From positions 20,198 through 36,069 of the forward strand of contig DEWE01000002.1 in the NCBI GenBank assembly GCA_002363125.1: 15,872 nt of DNA, read 5' to 3'. This DNA comes from Candidatus Saccharibacteria bacterium UBA3218. Lineage in GTDB: Bacteria > Patescibacteriota > Saccharimonadia > Saccharimonadales > Saccharimonadaceae. Shown here in pieces: positions 1 to 6,655 of this stretch. Within the stretch, counting starts at the first letter, position 1; every line of letters begins with the position of its first letter. The notes beneath the pieces are model-generated. The model saw nothing but the letters and a program-made list of their open reading frames with translations. It did not search any database and had not been told where the DNA came from. Position numbers and translations under genes: made by a program.

Positions 1-45
1 TTCACATTCGTAAGGTCGCAGGTTCGAGCCCTGCTGGGTCCACCA
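1..45 (+). tRNA. 3' part of a tRNA, probably tRNA-Val(CAC)
   Basis: Only the 3' portion lies in the window. The T arm (GCAGG stem, TTCGAGC loop, CCTGC) is at 18-34, the acceptor strand TGGGTCC at 35-41, discriminator A at 42 and an encoded CCA at 43-45. Counting back with a five-base variable loop (AGGTC, 13-17) gives anticodon 3' stem TCGTA at 8-12 and loop TTCACAT at 1-7, so U33 is followed by anticodon CAC (Val). Discriminator A fits Val. The 5' half is outside the window, so the isotype rests on this alignment. A T-rich run follows directly. Confidence 0.8.
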
Positions 46-48
46 TTT

Positions 49-525
49 TTATTTTATTAGTATACCGTAACCTTTGGTTGAGCTTTCTATAAACTTATAA
101 TCTTCTAGTTCGTCTCTATCCGCATTGAATGTATAGATGGCGGCGTGTGTGCCATCGCTTAATGTAATCGTGGTCGAATTTTCCGTATCGTTATAATCGG
201 CGTAAATTATATATTGACAATACGATTCTCTAAACCAATCAGTTTTGCTATCGTATTGTTTTGCTAAGGTTCTAAATGTTTCACATGTACCAGAAGTTAC
301 AGATCCACCACCGTTTAGTTTATCCATGGCTATGGCTAACGTCATAGAGCTGACGGATACAGACTGGCCGATTTCTAGCTTAACCCTTTTCGGTTTGGAG
401 TTCATTAGGGTTACCGCAGTAATAATTACGATTAATAGAATTACAACACCGCCGCAGATACATCCGATTATTATATTTTTCTTTTTATTTTTGTTAACTT
501 TTTTTGATTTTTTCTTTTGAGACAT
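49..525 (-). CDS. small membrane-anchored protein of unknown function
   Basis: 158 residues. The first 16 residues are almost all Lys, Ser and Asn. A single hydrophobic segment follows at about residues 17-41, and then an extracytoplasmic domain of about 115 residues, so it reads as a type II (N-in) anchored protein. The outer domain has two Cys (in GTCETF and SYCQY) that could form a disulphide. I recognise no family. The ATG at 525 has AAAGGG six bases upstream, and a TATAAT lies about 30 bases upstream on the minus strand. The stop is three bases from the end of the convergent tRNA at the window's left edge. Confidence 0.75.
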   Translation of the reverse strand: MSQKKKSKKVNKNKKKNIIIGCICGGVVILLIVIITAVTLMNSKPKRVKLEIGQSVSVSSMTLAIAMDKLNGGGSVTSGTCETFRTLAKQYDSKTDWFRESYCQYIIYADYNDTENSTTITLSDGTHAAIYTFNADRDELEDYKFIESSTKGYGILIK

Positions 526-552
526 ATGTAACCCTTTATTTAGCTTAAGTCT

Positions 553-558
553 ATTATA
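553..558 (-). promoter_or_regulatory. possible -10 element for the 158-residue membrane protein
   Basis: TATAAT reads on the minus strand, 27 bases upstream of the ATG at 525, which leaves room for a short 5' UTR carrying the AAAGGG site. No convincing -35 was found; the best match at 16 spacing is TGCTTA. The stretch is very AT-rich, so a chance match is possible. Confidence 0.35.
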
Positions 559-589
559 ATATATATTTAAAAATTAAGCATAAAAAGTC

Positions 590-618
590 TTGTAATTCCA
601 TATTTAGTGGTGTATATT
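590..618 (+). promoter_or_regulatory. nrdDG promoter
   Basis: TTGTAA (590-595) and TATATT (613-618) are separated by 17 bases, with TG directly before the -10. Transcription would start near 625, giving a 5' UTR of about 90 bases with AAGGAGG at 704-710. NrdR-box-like sequences overlap the spacer (595-610) and the expected start site (628-643). Confidence 0.55.
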
Positions 619-643
619 AGGTATTAAGCACTATATATGGCGT
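595..643 (+). promoter_or_regulatory. pair of NrdR-box-like sites
   Basis: The NrdR box is an imperfect palindrome of the form acaCwAtATaTwGtgt, usually in two copies about three helical turns apart. At 628-643 I count 13 of 16 matches, including the core CTATATAT. At 595-610 I count 11 of 16. The copies are 33 bases apart, slightly more than the usual 31-32. Their position across the spacer and start site suits a repressor. The consensus is AT-rich, so chance matches are not excluded. Confidence 0.4.
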
Positions 644-714
644 ATGATAAAAGAGTTATGTATAGGGAAATTTCATAAATTAAGTATTTGGACAAATAAA
701 CATAAGGAGGTAAA

Positions 715-2910
715 ATGTTCAAACGAATAGTAAAGCGTGACGGTAAAATCGTGAAGTTTGACCCAGAGAAGATTACTGAGGCAATTTCTAAGGCTGGTCT
801 TGCGACGGAAGAATTTAAATATGATCGAGCAAAAGCTTTAACTGATAAGGTTTTGGAGCGAGCAGAAGAAAAAATCAAGGCACGCACTCCAAATGTGGAG
901 CAAATTCAAGATATCGTCGAAGAAGTTTTGATGGAGTCTAGTTTCAAAAAGACTGCTAGGGCTTATATTCAATATCGCCAAGAAAGGTCACGTAGGCGTG
1001 AGGCTAAATCTGATCTCATGATGATTTATCGTACGATTTCGCATGCTGATGCTTCGGAAGATTCCGACGTGAAGCGCTCAAACGCAAACGTAGATGGCAA
1101 CTCGGCCATGGGTAAGATGCTCCAGTTTGGTGCGGAAGGCTCAAAAGTTTTCGCAAAATCACTTTTGCTTCGCCCTGATATAGCTGCGGCTCATGACAAC
1201 GGTGATATCCATATTCATGATCTAGATTTTTATGCTACTGGTACCCTTACCTGCTGTCAGAGCGATCCATTTGTAATGTTTGAGAATGGTGGCTTTAATA
1301 CTGGGCACGGTCATCTTCGCACGCCAAATTCCATTAGTTCCTATGCGGCGCTGGCGGCAATTTTGCTCCAGGCCAATCAGAATGAGCAACATGGTGGCCA
1401 ATCTATCCCAAATTTCGATTATGCAATGGCACCTGGCGTAGATAAATCTTTCCGTAAGGCTTTGAAGAAGAATCTTGCCAAGTACAATAAGTTTACTGGT
1501 AAAAAATTAGATTTAGCAATCAAAGACACCTATAAATTTGGTGATGACAAAAAGCTCGAAAAAGCTAAGTGGCCAAAAGAAATAATTGAAGCATCAAACG
1601 AGGATGTAGAACGTGAGACTTTGCAGGCAATGGAAGGATTTGTACATAATCTTAATACCATGCATTCTCGTGCTGGCGCTCAGGTGCCATTCACATCCAT
1701 TAACTTTGGTACTGATACTACTCCGTCTGGGCGTTTGGTATCCAAATATCTTCTAGAAGCTACTGAGAATGGTCTTGGTAAGGGTGAAACTCCGATATTC
1801 CCAATCTCGATTTTTAAGGTGAAAGAAGGCGTGAATTATAATCCAAAGGATCCTAATTATGATCTATTTAAGAAGTCTATGGAAGTATCTGCGAAGCGTT
1901 TGTTCCCGAACTTCTGTTTTATCGATGCGCCATACAATCTAAAGTATTATAAAAAAGGTGATTATCGTACCGAGATTGCAACGATGGGTTGTAGAACTAG
2001 AGTATTTGCCTCTGTGTTCCCAGAAAGCGATGGTATTGTAACTGGGCGTGGTAACCTTTCCTTTACTACAGTAAACTTGGTACGCATTGGTATTCATCAT
2101 GGTATTTGCTTGGGTGAGCGCAAAGAAGCCGACTGGGAAGGATTCTATAAAGAGCTCGACGAAAAAATGGACCTTGTAAAAGATGAGCTTCTAGAACGTT
2201 TTGAATTCCAAGCTAATCAACATGTACGCAACTTCCCATTCCTCATGGGACAAGGCAACTGGTTTGGTTCAGAAAAATTGGGGCCAAATGATACTTTGCG
2301 CGATGTTATTAAACACGGCACTTTGTCAATCGGCTTTATTGGATTGGCTGAAACACTTGTAGCGATGACTGGTAAACATCATGGTGAAGACGAAGATTCC
2401 CGCGAACTTGGTCTTGATATCATTACCCATATGAGAGAACGCTGTGATTCATATTGCAAGAAATATAAACTCAACTTCTCACTTCTTGCTACTCCAGCCG
2501 AGGGTATTGCGGGTAGATTTACTAAGATCGATCGCAAAGAGTTTGGCGTAATTCCAGGCGTAACAGATCGTGATTTTTATACTAATTCCTTCCATGTGCC
2601 AGTTTATTACCCGATTTCGGCCTTTGAGAAGATTGAAATTGAGGCACCATATCATAATCTTTGTAATGCTGGTCATATTACATATATCGAGCTTGATGGC
2701 GACCCATCACAAAATATTGCGGCATTTGAGTCGGTGATTCGTAAAATGCACGATGAGGGTATTGGCTACGGCTCAGTAAACCATCCAGTGGACCGCGATC
2801 CGGTTTGTGGATTCTCTGGCATTATTACTGGCGATCGTTGTCCGCATTGTGGACGTCTAGAAGGTGATCTTCCTTTTGAAAAAGTTTGTAGCTGCGCCAA
2901 GGGAGAATAA
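715..2910 (+). CDS. nrdD: anaerobic (class III) ribonucleoside-triphosphate reductase, glycyl-radical motif not found
   Basis: NrdD reduces ribonucleoside triphosphates to deoxynucleotides without oxygen, after NrdG installs a glycyl radical. An N-terminal ATP-cone occupies about residues 3-92 (FKRIVKRDGKIVKFDPEKI), giving dATP/ATP control. The catalytic domain follows with TCCQSDP (C180, C181), GGFNTGHG, and MGCRTRV with the probable radical Cys at C426, then GRGNLSFTTVNL. The C-terminal zinc region has C698 and CPHC (C709, C712). Family members usually continue past this point with a motif like RxxGY carrying the radical Gly. Here the protein ends FEKVCSCAKGE, with no GY. The 731-residue length is otherwise normal for a form with an ATP-cone. 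The start is well set by AAGGAGG four bases upstream. The stop overlaps nrdG by one base (TAATG). Confidence 0.93.
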   Translation: MFKRIVKRDGKIVKFDPEKITEAISKAGLATEEFKYDRAKALTDKVLERAEEKIKARTPNVEQIQDIVEEVLMESSFKKTARAYIQYRQERSRRREAKSDLMMIYRTISHADASEDSDVKRSNANVDGNSAMGKMLQFGAEGSKVFAKSLLLRPDIAAAHDNGDIHIHDLDFYATGTLTCCQSDPFVMFENGGFNTGHGHLRTPNSISSYAALAAILLQANQNEQHGGQSIPNFDYAMAPGVDKSFRKALKKNLAKYNKFTGKKLDLAIKDTYKFGDDKKLEKAKWPKEIIEASNEDVERETLQAMEGFVHNLNTMHSRAGAQVPFTSINFGTDTTPSGRLVSKYLLEATENGLGKGETPIFPISIFKVKEGVNYNPKDPNYDLFKKSMEVSAKRLFPNFCFIDAPYNLKYYKKGDYRTEIATMGCRTRVFASVFPESDGIVTGRGNLSFTTVNLVRIGIHHGICLGERKEADWEGFYKELDEKMDLVKDELLERFEFQANQHVRNFPFLMGQGNWFGSEKLGPNDTLRDVIKHGTLSIGFIGLAETLVAMTGKHHGEDEDSRELGLDIITHMRERCDSYCKKYKLNFSLLATPAEGIAGRFTKIDRKEFGVIPGVTDRDFYTNSFHVPVYYPISAFEKIEIEAPYHNLCNAGHITYIELDGDPSQNIAAFESVIRKMHDEGIGYGSVNHPVDRDPVCGFSGIITGDRCPHCGRLEGDLPFEKVCSCAKGE

Positions 2911-3461
2911 TGACTGATTGGCATAAAATCTCACTGGAGAAGTTATCGAAGCAACTAGAGACGCCGGATGGCTATATCCGGCTCTCTGGGCCACTTGAGC
3001 GCGATAACATCGTAAACGGCGACGGTTTGCGCGCGGTAGTATGGACTCAAGGTTGTCCAAATCATTGCCGAGGCTGTCAAAATCCAGAGACCTGGAGCTA
3101 TGAAGATGGCTTCTTGGTAGAGATAGACGAAATTACAAGACGCCTGTCGGAATTTAAAGGTCAGTCTGGTTTGACTTTTTGTGGTGGTGAACCGTTCGTG
3201 CAATCCAAAGCCTGTAAACAAATTGCCGATTTTGTACGCAAAGAGCTTGGTTGGAATGTTTGGAGCTTCTCTGGTTTTACTTACGAAGTAATTAAAGAAT
3301 ACGGTAAAGAACCTTGGGAGTTTCTAAAATCGCTAGATGCTTTGATTGATGGTCCATTCATACTAGAAAAAAGAGATTTGAGTCTAAAATATCGTGGCTC
3401 TAGCAACCAGAGGTTACTACATTTTGAACAAGGAAGCGGTAAAATATTGGATATTGAATAA
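2910..3461 (+). CDS. nrdG: anaerobic ribonucleotide reductase activating protein (radical SAM)
   Basis: NrdG uses a 4Fe-4S cluster and S-adenosylmethionine to make the glycyl radical on NrdD. The cluster motif CxxxCxxC is C49, C53 and C56 (CPNHCRGC), preceded by NGDGLR where the family has DGPGLR, and followed by the SAM-contact motif FCGGEP. The protein is 183 residues. The recognisable family start (YIRLSG) is near residue 22, so there is an unusual N-terminal extension of about 20 residues with no alternative Met inside it. Translation is coupled to nrdD through a one-base overlap, with AAGGGAG just upstream. Confidence 0.93.
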   Translation: MTDWHKISLEKLSKQLETPDGYIRLSGPLERDNIVNGDGLRAVVWTQGCPNHCRGCQNPETWSYEDGFLVEIDEITRRLSEFKGQSGLTFCGGEPFVQSKACKQIADFVRKELGWNVWSFSGFTYEVIKEYGKEPWEFLKSLDALIDGPFILEKRDLSLKYRGSSNQRLLHFEQGSGKILDIE

Positions 3462-3462
3462 T

Positions 3463-4299
3463 ATGGAAAACACTTTTTCGATAACGCCTACAAATCAAAT
3501 GATTAATTTAAAGCCAGGGGATAAATATACTGGCAGCATTACGGTGATAAATTCGAGTAACTCGGGAGAAGATTTCCATTATTTTGTATCAGTTTTACCA
3601 TATAGCGTGGTTGGCGAGAAGTATGAAGCTGATCTTTCTACAATGTATGACCGCACAATGATAAAAGATTGGATCGAAATAGATAGTCCGACTGGCACTT
3701 TAGAGCCAGGGAAGTCTGAAGAAGTGAATTTTACTATTACTGTACCAACCTCTGCTCCTGCTGGTGGGCAATACGCTTCTATTGTTGTGACAGATAATAA
3801 CAATGATAGTTCGGTCGTAAGTAGTACGCTCGGGATAGCTAGTGTGCTTTATGCTAATGTGGCTGGCGATACTGTGTACGACGGAAAAATAATTGAAAAT
3901 AATATCCCTGGATTCGTGATGAGTACGCCAGTGAAGGTAGATTCATTGATATCTAATGACGGTAATGTACATATGTTAGCCACCACTCAAGTAACAATCA
4001 AAAATACTTTGACTGGTGAGAATATTTTACCGAGCCAGCAAAGTGATGGTTATTTCAATGAAATCATAATGCCAGGAACTACGCATCGCATCGAACGCGA
4101 TTTAACAGATTTACCTATAGTAGGGGTGGTGGAAGTAAGCCAAACAATTTATTATAACGGTGAATCTTCTGTAGTTAATAAAAATGTGATTATTTGTCCA
4201 GTTTGGTTTATGGTTCTTGTGGTTGTCTTATTGAGCGGTATAGTTGGTGGCATTATCGTCGCCATAAAAAAGCACCGTAGAAAAAAGACTAATATATAA
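3463..4299 (+). CDS. DUF916-like surface protein with C-terminal membrane anchor
   Basis: 278 residues from the ATG one base after the nrdG stop. Starting further upstream would overlap nrdG and add nothing that looks like a signal peptide. The N-terminal half is immunoglobulin-like and resembles the DUF916/WxL-associated type: FSITP, LKPGDKYTGSITVIN, and SPTGTLEPGKSEEVNFTITVPTSAPAGGQYA written as separate blocks in order (SPTGTLEPGKSEEV, then APAGGQYASI). A second beta-rich domain follows, then a transmembrane segment near residues 242-265 and a basic tail (KKHRRKK). The basic tail suggests the C terminus is inside and the body outside, yet no N-terminal signal sequence is visible. There is no clear Shine-Dalgarno site, so it is probably translated by coupling to nrdG. 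Confidence 0.7.
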   Translation: MENTFSITPTNQMINLKPGDKYTGSITVINSSNSGEDFHYFVSVLPYSVVGEKYEADLSTMYDRTMIKDWIEIDSPTGTLEPGKSEEVNFTITVPTSAPAGGQYASIVVTDNNNDSSVVSSTLGIASVLYANVAGDTVYDGKIIENNIPGFVMSTPVKVDSLISNDGNVHMLATTQVTIKNTLTGENILPSQQSDGYFNEIIMPGTTHRIERDLTDLPIVGVVEVSQTIYYNGESSVVNKNVIICPVWFMVLVVVLLSGIVGGIIVAIKKHRRKKTNI

Positions 4300-4304
4300 A
4301 AGTC

Positions 4305-4334
4305 TTGCATTGCCACTGGTAAAAGTGGTAATAT
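4305..4334 (+). promoter_or_regulatory. promoter of the FISUMP gene with overlapping hairpin
   Basis: TTGCAT (4305-4310) and TAATAT (4329-4334) are 18 bases apart. An inverted repeat, TTGCCACT (4310-4317) and AGTGGTAA (4324-4331) with a six-base loop, fills the spacer and overlaps the -10. No T-run follows, so it is a poor intrinsic terminator for the upstream gene. It could be an operator. Confidence 0.4.
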
Positions 4335-4366
4335 ATAAATATACATAACCTTAATGGAAGAAATGC

Positions 4367-5851
4367 ATGCGTAAAAAATATATATATTCAATATGTTGTT
4401 TGATTAGTGTCTTTGTGGTTTTTGGTCTGATCGGTGGAAGTAGAGTTTTTGCAGCTTGTTCAGAAAATGACGGTATTGTAACTTGTGAAGGTGGGGTCGC
4501 GGCTTATGTAAGAGTTCCAGCAGCATGTAGTTTTACGCGAGCTTCTGGATCTGGCAATTACAATAAGACTTTAGCAAATAATACAACTATAACGATAAAA
4601 GGCAGTACTTTTAATACTATTTGTAATGATACGGAGGGTTATGCTATCTATGCAATTGGGTTCTCGGGTTTTGAAGCTGGTAATACTGATCTAATGGCCG
4701 CCACTGTAGGTAGTGAATACAATATTAAGACTAACGGTACTGGTAGCAATTGGAAGATGAAACTATCTGCAGGTGGCAATGTTACACCTACCATAGAAAA
4801 TGACTTTGAAGATTACCAAAATATACCAGCTGACTATACCAAGATAGCTTCTTATAATAGCAGTGTATCTATGCAAGAAGTCTCCTCTATTACTGCTTCA
4901 TATCAAGTTACGGCGTCTGATGTGCAGCCAGCTGATAATTATAGTGGTAAAGTGTTATATCTTTTGGTTCATCCTATGTCTGTGGAGCTGGCGGATGTAG
5001 AACAGGCTTTTTATAATAATGGTAAAGAAAAGTACAACGGCTACTACAAGATGCAGGATATGAATCCTACAATTTGCTCTCAGATTGCTCCAATGTCCGA
5101 AGCTGAACTTATAGACATTAGAGACGATAAAACATACTGGGTGGCAAAATTAGTAGATGGTAATTGTTGGATGACACAGAATCTAGACCATGATATAGTT
5201 ACTACCGAAAACTTCTATACTCCACTAAATACGGATATTCCGGGTAATTGGACCGCGGCGAGGGCAACGTATAGTGATGCCACGAAATGGATAGGTGGTA
5301 TAAATACAGTACTAGAGTCTTATGATCCAGGAGAAAGATGCTGGAATGGTAGTCTCACTTTTGACAGATATGGGGATCTAGACAATATGACAGTTCTTTG
5401 CACTGACTCTAGCGCCAATAAGCATTATGCGTTAGGCAATTATTACAACTGGAACGCAGCAATAGCTGTAAATAATCTTAGTAGCCAAGATTATTTACGA
5501 GAAAATGTAAATCAATCCATATGCCCAGCTGGTTGGAAATTACCGCATTCATCTTATTATTCTGATTACAATAAGTCCTATAGAGGTTTAGTCACTAGTC
5601 TTAGCCTTACCGCTGGCGTATCCGGCAACATACAAAATGATCCTGTGTACTTCGTGTATGGTGGGTATGTATCTCAGAATGGTACGCTAGAAGAGCTTGG
5701 TTATTCCGGTCAGTATTCTGGTAGTTATGGGAGTAACGGCAATGCCGTGGGTGGTGGTCTGGATTTCGAAATTAGGGGTGGGGGTCTCCTAAATAATGAT
5801 GGTGGTGGTGTTAGAAGACAGGGCTCTTTTGTGCGTTGCGTGGCACGGTAG
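4367..5851 (+). CDS. secreted FISUMP-domain protein
   Basis: 494 residues with a clear signal peptide: a basic start (MRKK), a hydrophobic core, and cleavage likely after RVFA near residue 29. The central part is a beta-rich domain without an assignment. From about residue 225 the sequence matches the Fibrobacter succinogenes major paralogous (FISUMP) domain, with MQDMNPTICSQ, DGNCWMTQNL, ICPAGWKLP and the closing GSFVRCVAR. Its exact function is unknown; proteins of this type are expected at the cell surface. The ATG at 4367 has GGAAG six bases upstream. The ATG at 4363 stops after two further codons and was rejected. A second copy of the same C-terminal motif lies at the right edge of the window on the other strand. 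Confidence 0.85.
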   Translation: MRKKYIYSICCLISVFVVFGLIGGSRVFAACSENDGIVTCEGGVAAYVRVPAACSFTRASGSGNYNKTLANNTTITIKGSTFNTICNDTEGYAIYAIGFSGFEAGNTDLMAATVGSEYNIKTNGTGSNWKMKLSAGGNVTPTIENDFEDYQNIPADYTKIASYNSSVSMQEVSSITASYQVTASDVQPADNYSGKVLYLLVHPMSVELADVEQAFYNNGKEKYNGYYKMQDMNPTICSQIAPMSEAELIDIRDDKTYWVAKLVDGNCWMTQNLDHDIVTTENFYTPLNTDIPGNWTAARATYSDATKWIGGINTVLESYDPGERCWNGSLTFDRYGDLDNMTVLCTDSSANKHYALGNYYNWNAAIAVNNLSSQDYLRENVNQSICPAGWKLPHSSYYSDYNKSYRGLVTSLSLTAGVSGNIQNDPVYFVYGGYVSQNGTLEELGYSGQYSGSYGSNGNAVGGGLDFEIRGGGLLNNDGGGVRRQGSFVRCVAR

Positions 5852-5860
5852 AGTGATTTC

Positions 5861-5869
5861 TGATATAAT
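5861..5869 (+). promoter_or_regulatory. extended -10 promoter of gpsA (leaderless)
   Basis: TGATATAAT is a full extended -10 element. Six bases separate it from the ATG at 5876, so transcription would start at or beside the start codon. No Shine-Dalgarno site or -35 is visible. It lies in the 24-base gap after the FISUMP stop. Confidence 0.6.
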
Positions 5870-5875
5870 TGTTTT

Positions 5876-6655
5876 ATGAAAATAGCAATTTTGGGTGCGG
5901 GGGCTTTTGGTACAGCACTAGGAGGAATATTAGCCGAAAAAGGCTACGATATAGATTATTATGATTCGCGTTTTGAGCAGGAAAAGTTATCCGATGCGCT
6001 GATGAATGCAAAATATATAGTGCTTTGCGTACCGTCAAAAATTGCGCCATTTTTACTACCATATTTACCAAAGAACAAACCGCTAATTATTGCGACCAAA
6101 GGTATTTTGTCGGCCAAAACTTTTAATAGGTTTTCTGACTATATGGCACTGAGCGGACCTGGGTTTGCAGTGGATATTAAAGCCCAGAAGCCTACCAAGC
6201 TTACCGCTACCGATGATAGAATAATAGAATTATTTAGCACGGAATACTTATCATTTGATAAGACCAAAGATATTAATGGTGTATTGATGTGTGGAGCCCT
6301 GAAAAATGTCTATGCTATAGGTGCTGGAATATTAAATCTCAGGGCCGGCACAAAAAAGCACCAGAAGTATTTAGATGAAGTAGCTGAGGAAATGAAAAGT
6401 GTTCTTGATACCAACGAAGCACAAGCAAAAACTGTAGATTTGGTATGTGGAGTAGGTGATCTGAAGATCACCTGTGATTTGCCGTCTAGAAATTATGAAT
6501 TTGGGCAGATGCTCAGCAAAAATCCGGATGCGCAGCCTGAAAAGACGGTTGAGGGAGTATCAGCACTAAAGAGAATAAAGAGGGGAGAAATAAAAGTGCC
6601 AGAAAACGCTAAAATATTACATGAATTAATGAGGAGTAGTGATAAATGGGCCTAA
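5876..6655 (+). CDS. gpsA: NAD(P)-dependent glycerol-3-phosphate dehydrogenase, compact form
   Basis: The enzyme interconverts dihydroxyacetone phosphate and sn-glycerol 3-phosphate for phospholipid synthesis. Motifs in order: Rossmann GAGAFGTAL (residues 7-15), TKG (K75), SGPGF (93-97), GALKNVYAIGAGI with the catalytic Lys K143, GVGDLKITC (192-200), SRNYEFG and VEGVSALK. At 259 residues it is much shorter than the roughly 330-340 residues of typical GpsA. SGPGF sits about 45 residues earlier than usual, so part of the loss is in the N-terminal Rossmann domain; all catalytic motifs remain. Its stop overlaps the downstream helicase gene by ten bases. Confidence 0.92.
   Translation: MKIAILGAGAFGTALGGILAEKGYDIDYYDSRFEQEKLSDALMNAKYIVLCVPSKIAPFLLPYLPKNKPLIIATKGILSAKTFNRFSDYMALSGPGFAVDIKAQKPTKLTATDDRIIELFSTEYLSFDKTKDINGVLMCGALKNVYAIGAGILNLRAGTKKHQKYLDEVAEEMKSVLDTNEAQAKTVDLVCGVGDLKITCDLPSRNYEFGQMLSKNPDAQPEKTVEGVSALKRIKRGEIKVPENAKILHELMRSSDKWA

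Noticed and set aside
2857..3060. Frameshift at the nrdD end hiding the glycyl-radical tail
   Set aside because: Both alternative forward frames reach stops quickly and contain no GY motif, so a single frameshift does not explain the missing tail.
3394..3462. Longer start for the DUF916-like protein inside nrdG
   Set aside because: The added 23 residues overlap nrdG coding sequence and show no signal peptide or ribosome site.
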